From contig BLAL01000058.1 of NCBI GenBank assembly GCA_015698045.1, positions 1,056,501 through 1,120,500 of the forward strand: 64,000 nt of DNA, read 5' to 3'. Below, piece after piece: positions 12,567-25,176 of the stretch. Both the position numbers and the translations under genes were made by a program. The DNA comes from Rhizophagus clarus (taxonomy: Eukaryota; Glomeromycota; Glomeromycetes; Glomerales; Glomeraceae). Within the stretch, counting starts at the first letter, position 1. Every line of letters begins with the position of its first letter. The notes under the pieces were generated by a model. That model had not been told where the DNA came from and ran no database searches. It worked only from the letters and a program-made list of their open reading frames with translations.

Positions 12567-13232
12567 TTTTGTGCTGTCATTTTCGTCAACTTTAATATTA
12601 AATGATACAAATGATTATAATGTTATTTATTATTCAAGATAAATCTCTTGAGAGAATAGAATGGAATGTAAGCAAGGTCGGAAGTCATTTATAAAATCAA
12701 ATAATGAAAAGAATATAAATTAATTTCAATGTAGACCATATTTATAGCTGGTGAATGTATTATTACAACCAATTATTATGAGATAATAATGAATGTTGTA
12801 CAAATAAAACTTTATAAAACCGCCAACGATAGCTGTTTTGTTTTCAATTTAATTAGTGAAACCATTTTAGAAGCGGGCAGGATGTTATTTTGCATAAAAC
12901 TGCAAATTTCAGCCTTAATCACGTGGTTGTAAATTGGTTTCGATCATTTTTATAGTTGCGGTCAATTTGGTCAAAAATCCGCGCCGAAAATTCGGAATTT
13001 CAATTATCCGGTAGATCGTTAGGTGGATGATCAGCTGACGGCCAAAGATTTCCACGTGACACCGGTGACAAATTACGTCACGTGAGATGGAAAAATTTGT
13101 GGTGATACTGGGTAAACAAGATACTCGGCTTTATTATAAACACACAAAAAGTAATACAACATATTTAATACAATTAACTTTTTTTTCAACAAATATTTAA
13201 CTACTGTAAATAACTCTAAGACCGCGATTAGT
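12567..13232. other. Remnant BTB start plus 3' flank of kinase 1
   Basis: 12567-12690 belongs to the broken BTB-TLDc start. 12691-13130 has no gene but is less AT-rich, with several CACGTG/CACGTGA motifs (for example near 12918, 13054 and 13080). The phrase GATACTCGGCTTTATTATAAA at 13120-13140 recurs near 19840 next to the truncated kinase copy, showing that the 3' flank was duplicated with the gene. Confidence 0.5.
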
Positions 13233-15730
13233 TCAATCAGTTTTAATACGTTTTCCTACATTAATATTTATTATGTTTGATTATTAATATAAAAAATAAA
13301 AATAAGCATGATCGAGACAAATAAATATTTACCACTATTGTCATGAGTTATATGATTTAATTCTTTAATGTTTCTCTTTTTTAATGTGGTTAAAGGGCTT
13401 TGAATTGTTAAATTTTGTGATGAGCTAAATAACAAATCAATATCAATTAATTAGTACATAATGTAGTACCATTTAAAATTTTAATTGTTAATACCTTTTA
13501 ATGTCTATATCAAACGTTTGTTCTTTCGAAACATAATTGTAATCTAGGAGAAATATCATTTTAAATATAATTTCATATTTTTAGTTATATTCAAATTTTT
13601 TTCCTATAAATACCTTGTTCATCACCAAATGATATAGATAATGAATTGATGGACGAACATTCAGAAATTAAGGCACTTAATGGCCTACTTGTATAAATGG
13701 CTTTCGGGTGGCGTTTTTCAGTAAATTCAGGCCCCATCTTTTTTGATTGTATATGACCCATTCTTTTTATTTCGGCTTGATTAAATTGCTCATTACACAT
13801 AATTCCAAATGCCCAATCACCAAAATTTGAAAAAATACATTCTATAGAAGGTCTTTCCTTAGGATCAGGGTCCCAACACCTTCTCATTAAGTTGGAATAA
13901 CATTCCGGAGTATCTTCTGAAATTTTCGGTCGTTCTCCATCAAGTATTTTATAAATCAGATTAATATCATGTTCAACATGCGCAAAAGGTTTACATCCTG
14001 TTGTAAGTTCCCACATAATCATGCCAAAGCTATAAATATCAGCTTCTTTAGAAAATGTAGATCCTTTAAATACTTCTGGTGCAATGTAAGGTATAACTCC
14101 ATATATTTCGCTATTTGATGATGTATTATGTAAAGATTGTGATAGCCCCAGATCCGCAACTTTCCATTGATATCCCTCTCGACATTCGCCATTCGTTAAG
14201 TCAAACAATATGTTTCCACTATGAAAGTCTCGATGTATAAAATCTTTTTTATGAATATTTCTAAGCCTAAAATAAAAAGAAAATCAATAGCTTAAATTTA
14301 AAGAATGTAATGAATTAAATTTAGAATATAAATACCCATTTGAAATTTCCCATAAAATATATAGTTTTTGTCTGTTCCATGTAATATTAATAAAATTCTT
14401 TTGTAAATACTTATGTAAGTCTCCCTCTGATGCATATTCCATAATTAATATATAATCCCCTAATTCAGGATCTTTTGTAAAACCATAAATTTTAATGATA
14501 TTATTATCAAAATATTCCAAGCAATCTCCAAATGATTTTAACTGTTAAAGATTAAAAGTACTAATTTAAATTAATATAACTTAATTATTTAAGAAAATAT
14601 TAAAGAATATTTACCTCATTTAAAAAATATTTAATATTTTCAGAATTTTCAAATCTTTTTAAAATGACAGTTTCATTTATGTCTAACCAGGTGGCTTTAT
14701 ATACAATACCATGTCCTCCTCTTGTTATTTCTTTTACATCTGTAAATTGAGAATATGGTATCCATTTAATTATATTTTTGTTACTTTTTTCTTTAAAAAT
14801 AGAATCTAATATATTCCTTGGCATAAAATATTTATTTATATTTTTCATAGTGTTTGCGGACTTAATTTGTATCTTTAATTTATCTAAATTATCAAATATA
14901 ACATTATGAAGAAGAAAATCATCAATATCACTCTTTAAGCTGCTGTTTGTGAGAAATGATGTTCTTTTACATTTTTTACATTGAGAGTGACCTGCCGTAG
15001 GTCCAAAAATAATATTTGTCATTAAACAATATCTACATCCAATATAAAATATAAGGCAATTTGTACAATACTTTTGACAATCTGATGTAAATATTAACTT
15101 TGAATGACATGCGTCACAAAAAGAAGAATTATGCCACCATGGTAAATAAAGAATAGAAATTTGCTTTTCAGTCAAGGTTGATTCTATTAATCCAGAAGAA
15201 ATTAGATAACAATCTGAACATAATTTTAATTGATTCACAATCCTTTCATGAATTCCTTGATATAATGTTTTCCCACAAAATTTACATTCTTTTTCACTCT
15301 CAATCACTTTATTGTGTATGTCATCAAAACTATAACTCCATTTAAGAGATCCTCTCATTTGTTTAAAACATAAAATTCTCAAACAATTTCCACAGCATTC
15401 TTGAATATTTTGTGGTACATTTGTCCTAGTATTTATTTCGTGCTCATCACAGAAGTCCATTGTGTCAAAATATACGTCCAAGTATATATTGTTATCAGTT
15501 ATGTTATTAATATAACTCGTTAAACATTTTTTACAATATTTTTGTTCATAATAATCATAATAATTAAACAAAGTACTAGGACAAAGTAGCGCCTCAATAT
15601 ATTTTTCTCCACAATAAACACAATTTATATCTTTACTATTAAAGGAAATAAATTTGATCGGTATAGGACTAGATTTTAATTTTGGCGTTGGGTCAATAGA
15701 AATTTCATTATTTGTATTTACAAGTTTCAT
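13233..15730 (-). CDS. Cys-rich protein kinase (TKL-like), six exons
   Basis: Exons on the minus strand: 15730..14615, 14541..14336, 14266..13614, 13543..13495, 13424..13333 and 13255..13233. All junctions are GT-AG and all phases match, giving about 712 aa from MKLVNTNNEISIDPTPKLKS to ...HDNSGKRIKTD. Residues ~35-290 carry repeated CxxC pairs (CVYCGEKY, YCKKCL, CKFCGKTL, YCTNCLIFYIGCRYC, CKKCKR), suggesting zinc-binding ribbons. The kinase domain follows: glycine loop GGHGIVY at ~337, Lys in VILKRF at ~356, HRDFHSGN at ~452, a DLG in place of DFG at ~480, IAPEVF at ~500, and DIYSFGMIMWELTTG. The key catalytic residues are present, so activity is plausible. The C-terminal tail has the PKAIYTSRPL phrase shared with its paralogue. 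Expanded kinases of this type are typical of Rhizophagus; substrates are unknown. Confidence 0.92.
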
Positions 15731-15984
15731 TTTATTATGTTAATTAATAAAATTTATAATGACTTGTCAGTAACTAGAAATTTTAAATGTATTTTATTTA
15801 TATTCTTAAAGGATACACTATTGAGATAGAACATTCCGTAACATAGAAAGTATTTATAAGATTTTTTAACAGAAATTTTAAAGTTTTAGCAAGATCCAAT
15901 AGGAAAGTCTAGAAGTCCTTTATCGAAATTAATGTGTAACAATTTATAATTAATGCATCCGCTTTGTTTTTTACCTATTTCACT

Positions 15985-16215
15985 TAGTTTGAGATTTTAT
16001 AGAATTCATAGTCGAGATATGTTTCTGCTTCGTTTTTACTTATTTCATTTAGATTGAGATTTCATAGAATTCATAAGTGGAAATAAAAATGTACTGTATC
16101 AAGATGTATTGGCGTAATTAATTATTTCATAGAATTCATAGGTGGAAACAAAAAATGTATCTAGATGTAATAGCATAATTAATTATTTCATAGAATTCAT
16201 AGGCGGAAAAAAAAT
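15985..16215. repeat. Short imperfect tandem repeat (ATAGAATTCATA core)
   Basis: The phrase TT(T/C)ATAGAATTCATA recurs at about 15993, 16070, 16125 and 16187. The last two units (period about 62 bp) are nearly identical, including TAATTAATTATTTCATAGAA and TCATAGG(T/C)GGAAA. Confidence 0.75.
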
Positions 16216-17189
16216 GTAACACAAATAAAATCAATGGTTTATGGAAATCAATACTTAAACAATGACATTTAGTAATTTGAACAATGGAAATCATTTTCAA
16301 AATAAGAATAATTTTGTATGACAAGAGTGTATAATTGTTTCATCCCGAAACTCATTGTTAGAATAAACACTAAATTATCACCATTTTCAAAATGGTTAAA
16401 TGATAAATTCGAATTAGAAAATTTAATTACATAATCAACAATTAAAAATCTAGATTGATTAAACTTTGATATTATTAAATATCAAATAATAATTAAAAAC
16501 TTCGTGGGAACCAGAGTACAAAATCCAAAAAAATTAAAATAGAATGACTCAAAAAATAGAAATTGCTATAAGGATTTAAGTTAATAAAGTAGAAGCAAAT
16601 ATATCAATGAAACAATCGATTTAAATGCATAAATCTTAGTAAATACTTAAAACAGACATAGTAATGTAATATCCTATGAACCAGTAACATAATTCGTACA
16701 AATAAAAAATAATAATAAAAATTTTGGTAATAAATCGGCTTATTATTATTTAAATATGCAATATATAGGGACTTAAAATCAAACGACCAACCTATGCTTA
16801 ATTATTTTTAACCAAAATAAATGCCATTATTATTGTTATAAACAGTAAGAAACAAAAAAAATAATTTACTGACATTAATAACCAAAGGTATAAATCCTAG
16901 CTTAATGATAAGCTTTTTGCAAAAACCACATATTAAATTGATATTATGCGTTTTGAAAAGAAAAATTTTTTTATTAATAAATCACTCCTTCAGCAACATA
17001 ATCTTATAATAATACAAGTTAAAAAATTCATTTACCTAATTAATAGTTATTGAATTGAGGTAATCTTAATTAAGTCTAAAATTTGGTAAATCTAAATTAA
17101 AGAAAAAAATGTAAGTACTAGTACTATTTAATCAAAAAATCTCATCATGGATAGTTGATGAAAACATGATGCATTATGAAATATATTAA

Positions 17190-17560
17190 GGGCGTCTTTC
17201 AGAAAGCATCTGTATAACAAAACTTCGCACACAGAAATTTGTCTCATCAGGGGATTTCTGAAAACAGAGAAGGACGTTCACAGCAGGTTGCCCAAACTGT
17301 GGCCACGAAGCGCTTCCAGTTCTCTGAATCAAAAAATCCTAATGAAAACAAATCAATTGCTTGAAAAAGATGCCAAACAATATTGGTTTGTTGAGGAAGG
17401 TACATAACCATTCCTCCTCCAGAATGATAGACCTCAACAAAGGGGATCCTAGGATCCCACCATCTAGATCAATACTCTAATCAGGGTGCGCATTGCTAAC
17501 ACCTTTGATTAGGTGCACTAGGAGTTGCCTTCCAACAACCTACACAGCAAGCATTTAATG
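17190..17560. other. GC-richer island of unknown origin
   Basis: Base composition differs clearly from its surroundings. On the plus strand 17279-17326 reads TAGCPNCGHEALPVL, with one CxxC pair, but stops occur nearby in all frames. It may be a relic of a transposon or gene; I cannot assign it. Confidence 0.3.
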
Positions 17561-19829
17561 ACAACAATAGTACCTTATTAGTTTAAAAGAACGTTTTTGT
17601 CCTCTAAAATATCTTCTATAAAAACAATGATTGAACATAAGAATTTGGTTAGTGAAGATAGAGCTTAGTGAAGATAGAGCATTACAAATATATAATCAAA
17701 AGCATAAAATAGTTCTTTTAATCTTCTTGTCATGTTCTTCTCGCTCTTCTCTTAATTTTAAAATTAGGATAAAAGGATTAAGGACTGACGCTGCTTTCTC
17801 TAAAGTAGAAAAATAAAAAATAAAAATAAAGAAAATAATAAAAATGCAAATAGTGCTATAAAAAAAACAAGGAAAAAGGAAGTTATTATATGTTAAAAAA
17901 AAGAATATAAGGGTATTATATATATAAAGAAAGAGATTAAGCGATTTTATAAGCAATTTTTATCAAAATTCTTTGAGTCATATGAGTCATAGTATATATG
18001 TTATAGATTCAAAGATAATCATTATGACAAACTAATTGTAATAGTTATTATACTGTAATTAAAAATTCTGTACTAATATAGTAATAATAATTTGTATTGT
18101 CCAATAAAAAAATTTATAGATCTTTGAGTCATGTGAGTCATAGATAGACAATCATTGTGACAAATTAATTGTAATGAAATTCTTGTACTAGTATGATTCG
18201 TACATGCAAAAAAAAATTGCGCATGGAATATTTGCGTTACCAAAAATAAAAATAAAAATTATGCTGTAATAATATTCGGGAAATTATTAAATATTGATTC
18301 AAGAAAAACTCTGGTTTCATATATTTTAATGCGTCAACGAAACAGTTCAAAATGTTATACAAGTTTTAAATTGTTTTCAAGATGATTCTAACAAATAACA
18401 ATTTTCCAAAAAGTATTATTAAAGCTCACCGGTGGCGATCACCAAAATTTTTTTTTTTTAAAGTCTTTAGAAGTTGCGAATTAATTTTTTTTTAATGAAA
18501 ACTTTTTATTTTTTTTAACATTTACTTAGCAGAAACTTAAAAAATATAATAGATTATTCCTTTAAAGTTTTAAACTTTGAATTTTTTCGTAAAAATATTT
18601 ATTCAAAGCACAAAAGTTATTTTATGTAATGATATTTTATTTGCAAACTGGATACCGTAAGTTAACATTTATAATGATGTTAAAAATAACTTACTAATTT
18701 AAAGGATTACATGTTTTAGCCAAATTCATCTGAAATCAAACTTACTTTTTAGCAGGAATGATATAAAAGGAAGGGAATATTTTAATTAAAATGGAAATAA
18801 CAATAAAAAAAGAATAAGTAACAAAAAAATGAGAAAAAATAATGAAAAACAAACTAAAGGATATGAAAAAGGCATGAATAAAAGAAAAAATAGTAAAGGA
18901 TTAAATGGAGAGGACCAGGTATAAGCAAAGTCATAAATAGAATAGGTAAAGTTTAGTTAGTAAGGAACGAAATGTAATTAATAAGTAAAAATAAAAAAAA
19001 ATAAAAATAAAAAAAACATGTAGAGTAGAACAAAGGGACTAAAAGAGAAAAAATAAAATTATTGACAATAAGGAATGAATATAAGAAACAAATTATAATG
19101 AATGAGATGTATGAAACAAACAAAAAAAAAGTTTATAGCAAAGGACAACTGAACACACCTTAATTGCAAAACAAAAAGGTCAAAGGATGAAACAAAGTTA
19201 ACAAGGAATAAAACGTAAAACCAATATTTTTTTCCCTTCGCTTTGACCAGGTATATTTTTATCTGACGTAATTCTGTAGTCAATCAAATGGAGTTAAAAA
19301 CATGTGATTTGATGACCAGTGATTTCTTTTCCAAATATTTTTTTTTTGGTTTTTCTTTATAATAAAATATTTTTCGTAGAAAATTAATATCCTTCATTTA
19401 CCGGAAATAACTCTTTTATTTTAATTCGCTATTACAAACAACTCGCTACATCATTTATATAATATGTTCATTTTAAAACACAAATGTTTCCTAAAATAAA
19501 ATAAGTGAATGATATTTTCAAGGCTGAACTGATTTAATTATCTGTTTACATTAGGGAAAGTAAAGTACTAATAAAGAAAGCAAAAGGAATGTAAATTTAT
19601 TTTTTGAAAAGAATTGCAGTTTTGCAGTATAAGTAGTTTATGTTATTTATAAAAGTTTAAGGGTCGAACAGAAGAAAAATAATTTACGAATCCACGTGAC
19701 TAATATAAAGTCACATGTTTTTTCCTAAAATGTTTACTACATAGTGAAAATCAATATATGTAATATTATACATTTTAATTGGCTGAATTTTTAATCATGT
19801 GAGTATTTTCTTTTCCAATGGGAGGGAAA

Positions 19830-20225
19830 TGTAAAACAGATACTCGGCTTTATTATAAATACACAAAATAACCAATCCACAAAATTTTTTTTCGACGAAT
19901 ATTTAACTTTTATAAATACCGTACGTAACTCTAAGTCCGTGGTTAATTTAATCAGTTTTAGTACGCTTTCCTACATTAAGTATCTATGCTTGACTAAAAA
20001 AAATAAGCATGATCAAGACAAATAAACATATATCACTATCGTCATGGGCTTCACTCTTTTTTAATGTGGTTAAAAAATTTTGGATTGTTAAATTCTGTTA
20101 TGATAAAATAAATGACAAATTAATACCAATCAATTAGTATAATTATGATTCACCGGCGGTGCCGCTTAAAATATAATTTTAAATATAATTGTTATACTTT
20201 TAAATGTCTATATTAACGGTAAATT
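19830..20225 (-). pseudogene. Truncated 3' end of a Cys-rich kinase gene
   Basis: Matches the last three exons and 3' flank of the 13233-15730 kinase in the same orientation. The GATACTCGGCTTTATTATAAA phrase (19840), the final-exon region (GTTTTAGTACGCTTTCCTACA, 19963-19983), the penultimate exon (CTCTTTTTTAATGTGG, around 20055) and the exon-4 end (ACTTTTAAATGTCTATATTA, around 20200) are recognisable in order. The kinase domain itself is missing, and small indels break every exon, so this is a dead fragment left by segmental duplication. Confidence 0.75.
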
Positions 20226-20229
20226 ATAC

Positions 20230-21429
20230 TAAAATAAATGTAAACAACCTTTTATATTTATTTAATATTTATTAACATTTCATAACATTAGCGAGTCGAA
20301 TTAAAAGCTAACAACACGACCATGCATGAAAAAAAAAATAACTTTATTAGTTAGAATTATTAAGTGATATGAATAAAGTCACAATTTACCGTACTTATGT
20401 AAATTTTTATAGCGTTCCACTAAAATAAATAAATAATTAATTATCAACTAACTTATTTGTTGACAAATTATGTATTTTTATAATATATTTTTACACACTT
20501 ACGTGTTCTCTATGATTCTATTTATTATATTAATACTACTATCTATTCTGCTTTCTTATTTTTCTTATTTTCGTTCATCATCACTTTCGGTAACTTTAAC
20601 CTTTTCTCAAACTTCGTGCATTTCGTTAATTTTTCGAACTACTGAACTTTTTTTTTCCTGTTTTTAATGTCGTCTTTAACATCACTTTATAAGCATGTAA
20701 CTTCGACGAGCAACTTCATGTATTCTTCTTGTCTTATTCCTAACGATTATAGTATATCAGATATATAAAGAATAATTTTCAAAGTTCAAAATTATATTTC
20801 AAGGAGGACTATCATGTTTTAAAAAAGTTACAGAAGTCTATGAACATGGCTGAAGATAGATGATGAAATTGAATACTAAATTTTATTGAAATATATTAAA
20901 GTGCTAGAAAGTGATGAAAAAGTTGAAATTAAATTTCCGTTGCAATAAGTACGTATTTAAGTGCTTTGATGTTTTAAAAAATCGGTCAAAGGCTTCTGAC
21001 CAATCGTTTAACCAACCACTTATTTTAAGTGGTCGTTTAACTTATCGTTCATTTAAAGCGAATTTAATCATGTTTTAAAAAATGGTTTAAGAAGCATATC
21101 ATGTTGGCATTTTGACAAAGGATGTTCATTCAAAGCGGAATAATTATCAATTTTCAGAACGTATTTACGGTACTTAATACTCGCAACTAGAACATCTCTC
21201 TTCTCGAATACTTCATTGTTAGAAACAAGAAAATTTGAAAATTTTAAATTCTTATATCAAACACACCTACGTATAAATGATATAATTTTTATGCTCACTA
21301 TCAGAGTATTTATTTTTATAGCGTGTTTCTGGTATTTACATTTCTGAAAACGGATAAATCCATAATAAATGTGTAACACCAAACTCCAAGTTTTTGGAGG
21401 ATTTAACTATATAGAGCTTAACAAAAAAA
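20230..21429. other. AT-rich spacer, nothing recognised
   Basis: No gene. A loose iteration of TTTAA-containing words (GGTCGTTTAACTTATCG, ATGGTTTAAGAAGC) occurs at 20990-21090. The frame at 20470-20667 is hydrophobic low-complexity translation without motifs. Confidence 0.4.
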
Positions 21430-21630
21430 AGTAGCTAATCATCATACCTTGTACAACAAACGGAACTACTGCTGATAATTTGGAAGTTCAAAGTGATTTT
21501 CCAGAGTTAATAAATGAAATTATACAACATTTACGTTATGTGATGTCGTTTGGCAATTCATTAATAGTGGAAGAACCATTTTCAATTAAAATCATCGCTT
21601 TATTGAAATTTGTACAATTTAAGTGATGAT
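21430..21630 (+). pseudogene. F-box protein remnant
   Basis: The plus strand reads PCTTNGTTADNLEVQSDFPE, then LINEIIQHLRYVMS, then VEEPFSIKIIALLKFVQFK and two stops. DFPELINEIIQHLRY is the first helix of the F-box as found in the expanded Rhizophagus F-box/LRR family, and EEPFSIK matches the end of the motif (LLWEDPFSIK). The middle of the F-box is deleted. F-box proteins are substrate adaptors of SCF ubiquitin ligases; this copy is non-functional. Confidence 0.6.
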
Positions 21631-21639
21631 AAAGGAAAT

Positions 21640-22621
21640 TAAAGCAATATGAAATTAGGAATGAATTATTACATTATTTAACTATCCTATTTTAAATGTT
21701 AAAAATAAAGAAAAATATGTTTAATTTTTTCGAGTTACTTCCCCTATTTCAGGTTCGTTCATCACATTATAATCTTTACACTTTAAACTAAAGATCTTTA
21801 TTTACGATAAATAAATAATTATTATAATGAAACTTATTTAATTATGGCTCATCAATATACAAGTAATGTAATAATAATACAGAATAAATTTTGTATAAAA
21901 TAACAATAATAGAAAATTAAAAATAACTACAACAAAATATAAAATGATGCAAACTGAAAATAAGAATTACTGTATAAATTGCTCCGAGAATCGAACTCGG
22001 GTTCTTGCACGTGGCAGTTGGAAAAGACCAATTAAGTGAGAAATTATAAATCTTTTGCATCGTATAATATTATTTCAGCATTGATGAAGTATATTTTACT
22101 TTATGCCTTATTTCAAAGTTTGGAATATTCTTTTTTTGTTTAAGTTTTTGTTATTTTATGAAAATATCCCTAAAAAAATTATTTATTCAATACATTCCGA
22201 TTTTTTTCCGAAAATTTTGAAAATGATCCGAATATTACTGAAAATATTCGATTACATTGCGAATGATACTTTAATCGAAATTTAGGAGTATAACATAACT
22301 GAAAATTTCTAAAAATATCCGGGATAATTTTGAAAATATTCCGATTTTATATTAAATTAAAATATTCCGATTATACTCTGATTTGATACCCAAATAAAAC
22401 CCGATTTTGAAGCAATTTTAATATAACTTGAATAATAACAAATTTCATCTAAATGTAACCCGATTTTCTCGGTCAATTATAATGTGCTTATTTGATGCTA
22501 TTTCAAGAAATCCTACACAACGATCAATAGCGAATGCGAAATTCAGTTTAACAAGATGAATTCAAAACATACTAATTATAATATATATATAAGGAACGCA
22601 ATTTTATATATCCACCTCCAT
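21640..22621. other. Spacer with tRNA-like relic and iterated ATTCCGAT words
   Basis: Apart from the tRNA-like segment listed separately, 22100-22400 holds many related words (ATTCCGATTTT, TTCCGAAAATTTTG, AATATTCCGATT) on the plus strand, resembling the subterminal motif clusters of the mobile elements here, but no ends or duplication were found. Nothing else recognised. Confidence 0.4.
21980..22042 (-). pseudogene. tRNA-Gly(GCC)-like relic or SINE head
   Basis: The minus strand contains an A-box-like TCACTTAATTGG and, 29 bases later, a B-box-like GAGTTCGATTC inside a perfect T-arm (CCGAG-TTCGATT-CTCGG). Between them lies CTGCCAC, the anticodon loop expected of tRNA-Gly(GCC). The anticodon stem and acceptor stem do not pair, so this is not a working tRNA. 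It could be a degenerate tRNA gene or the head of a tRNA-derived SINE. Confidence 0.4.
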
Positions 22622-25176
22622 TCATAGTGTCTTTGGATAACTGGAACTGGTTTTAACATATTTTCCTGTTATAAATTAAATAAATAAAAAAACAATAATG
22701 TAAACAAATTATAAATAGTAGACGTCAACCAAAAATAATCTAAGCTGATAAATATTTACGATTATTGTCATGAATTTCAATATTTGATTCTTCAATGCTC
22801 CGTTTGTTTGAAGTGATAGCAAGCGAATTACTATAAATTGCATTTGGACGGAATGGCAAGCAATTAATATTCAAAGAATAATTAACATTCAGTAAGATAA
22901 CTTAAATTATAACTTTAAAATACCTTTTAATGTCTATATCAAATTCTTGTTCCTTTGAAATATAATTATAATCTAAAAAGTTTAAATATATTTGATTAAA
23001 ATTGTACAGCATTTTAGAAATAATACAATGTAAACAATACCTTGTTTATTAATACTCGATGATGAATTAATAGATGAACATTTAGAAATATAAGGGCTTA
23101 GTGATCTACTTGTATAAATAGCTTTTGGATGGGGTTTTTTAGCAAACTCGGGACCAAGCTTCTCCAACTTTAATAAGTAATAACTCTTTTCTTTTTAATT
23201 CTGCATTATCAAATATATCATTATTTTTATTTCGGAAAGACCAACTACCAAAGGTATTACGAATCATTTTCGCTGAAGGCCTTTGTTTAGGATCAGGATC
23301 CCAACAACTTTTCATTAAATCTACATAACATCCTGGCGTATCTTCTGTAATTTCAGGTCGTTTTCCATCAAGAATCTTATAAATCAGATTATGATCATGT
23401 TCAACATCAGAAAAAGGTTTACAACCTGTTGTAAGTTCCCACATAATCATACCCATACTATAAACATCAGATTCCTTAGAAAATGGTGACCCTTTAAATA
23501 TTTCTGGTGCAATATAAGGTATCACTCCATATATTTCATTATTCGATGCATCGTTTATGGGTTGTGATAATCCTAGATCTCCAATTAACCATTGGTGTCT
23601 TTTTTTAAATCTTTCTTGTGAGTTATTGTGAAATAAATCATGTAATATGTTTCCACTATGAAAATCTCTATGTACATATCTTGCTTTATGTATAGTTTCT
23701 AGTCTAAAAAAAAAAAAAATGATTAAATGTAAATCAGAATATTATAAAATATCTGATAAATACACTGTTATAAATACCCTTCTGAAATTTGCCATAAAAT
23801 AATTAGTTTGTCTTTATTCCACTTAATTTCTGCAAATTTCTTTTGTAACCAGTTATGTAAATCACCACCTGATGCAAATTGCATAACTAACATATAATCA
23901 CCTGATTTAGGGTCTTTTGTAATGCCATGAGTTCTAATAATATGATGTTTACTTTCAAAACAGGTTTGATTTGATTTTAACTAAAAAATTTCAACAAGAA
24001 ATTATTTTATAATAATACAAATGTTTAAAAATGTTAAAATAATCATTACCTCATTTAAAAAATATTTGCTAGTATCTTGGGAATTTTTAAATTTTTTTAG
24101 AATTACATTTTGTTGACCACGGATTGCACAATATATTATGCCAAATCCTCCTTCTGCTATTTCTACTACATTTGTAAATTGAGAATATGGTATCCATTCT
24201 ATCGATCTTTCTGATTGGTCCATCAATATTTTTGATTGAATGTTTTCATAGTTTTGACACATGGAACGAATAGTCAAAGTTATTTCCGATGGAAGAAAGT
24301 ATTTGTCATTATTTTTTATTTTGTCAGAAAATTCATCTATTCTTAAATTATTATAAATACCAAGGTTTAAATTGATTAGAAATTCATCTAATTCGCTATT
24401 TCCACTCGAAATACTTGTAATAGATGATACTCCTTTGCATTTTTTACATTGAGATTGTGTTGCTAATCCAAAAATAATATTTGTTGTTAAACAATTTCTG
24501 CATCCAATATAAAATATAAGACATTTTTCACAAAATTTTTGACAGTCTGTTGTAAACTTTAAATTTAAAAGACAAACGACACAAAAAAATGTATAATACC
24601 ACCATGGTAAATAAATAATTGGAATAGGTTTTTTAGTCAAGTCTGATTCCATATATCCAGAAGAAATTAAATAGCATTCCGAACACAATTTGGTTTTCCC
24701 TGTCTCATATGTATTTGTTCCATCGTATAATGATGTTTTACACAGTTTGCAATATCTTTCACTTTCAATTATTTTATTATATAAATCAGAATGTTCAGAA
24801 TTAAAAGAAATAACATCATAAACATATCCAGTAAATAGTTGTCTAAAAATTGATATTTTTAAATTTCTGTAACATTCTTGAATAATTTGTGGCTCCTTTA
24901 CTGTAATTCCGTGTTTATGATTACATTCTAAGTTCGTTTTATAATATACGTCAAGATATATATTAATATTAGTTATATTAGTAAGGTAATCCGATAAACA
25001 TTTTCGCAATATTTTTGTCTATGATTAAAAAGCGCTTCAGAGTACGCTTCTCCACAAAAAATGCATTTACTATCATTTACATTAAAAGAAATAAATTTAA
25101 TTGGTATAGGACTAGATTTTAATTTTGGAGTTGGATCAAAAGTATTTTCATCATTTATTATTTTTGCAAGTTCCAT
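22622..25176 (-). pseudogene. Cys-rich kinase paralogue with two frame breaks
   Basis: The exon layout mirrors the 13233-15730 gene: 25176..24050, 23980..23778, 23703..23041, 22972..22924 (49 nt in both), 22830..22760 and 22665..22622. Two exons have lengths off by one. Exon 1 lacks one A in the run at 25001-25004 (YCE|KCLSDYL), and exon 3 is shifted near 23170 between ELKRKELLLIK and KLEKLGPEFAKKPHPK. Outside these points everything is open: Cys pairs, glycine loop GGFGIIY, VILKKF, VHRDFHSGN, GDLGLS, IAPEIF and a complete C-lobe, ending ...SSSYPKTL stop. Such minimal damage fits either a very young pseudogene or sequence errors; if errors, this is a second functional kinase. ATTATAAATAT at 25225-25235 is a plausible TATA box about 50 bp upstream. 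Confidence 0.85.

Larger units (their letters stand above)
8890..12690 (-). pseudogene. BTB-BACK-TLDc copy split by two transposons
   Basis: Removing the two insertions described separately (9062-9957 and 10968-12566) plus one 3-bp duplication each restores colinearity with the 1-1437 gene. TLDc occupies 8890-9061 and 9961-10120. The linker and BACK region are at 10120-10426 (MQIDEIDSWDCLIKWGIEQT, IPNNIYEKIEVFHTKGTLPK). The end of BTB is at 10461-10750 (YIYSGELELEEHLEEDILGL). Exon 1 pieces lie at 10860-10967 and 12570-12690. Extra damage is independent of the insertions: a stop between 10426 and 10461, and a heavily eroded start (about 12690, MTSDLAYIPFYSLK then stop). The gene is dead; the insertions may have come before or after the point damage. 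Confidence 0.85.
15731..19829. other. Long AT-rich gene desert
   Basis: No gene recognised over 4 kb. Minor structure: a ~62-76 bp imperfect repeat at 15985-16215; a GC-richer island at 17190-17560; a short direct duplication AGTGAAGATAGAGC at 17653-17680; and a ~120-bp duplication (17950-18070 and 18110-18200) containing TTTGAGTCAT(A/G)TGAGTCATAG and GACAAA(C/T)TAATTGTAAT. The open frames at 17696-17956 and 19059-19283 are AT-rich low-complexity translations. Confidence 0.5.

Noticed and set aside
17696..20667. Hydrophobic frames in the gene desert
   Set aside because: Low-complexity AT-rich translations without motifs or codon bias.
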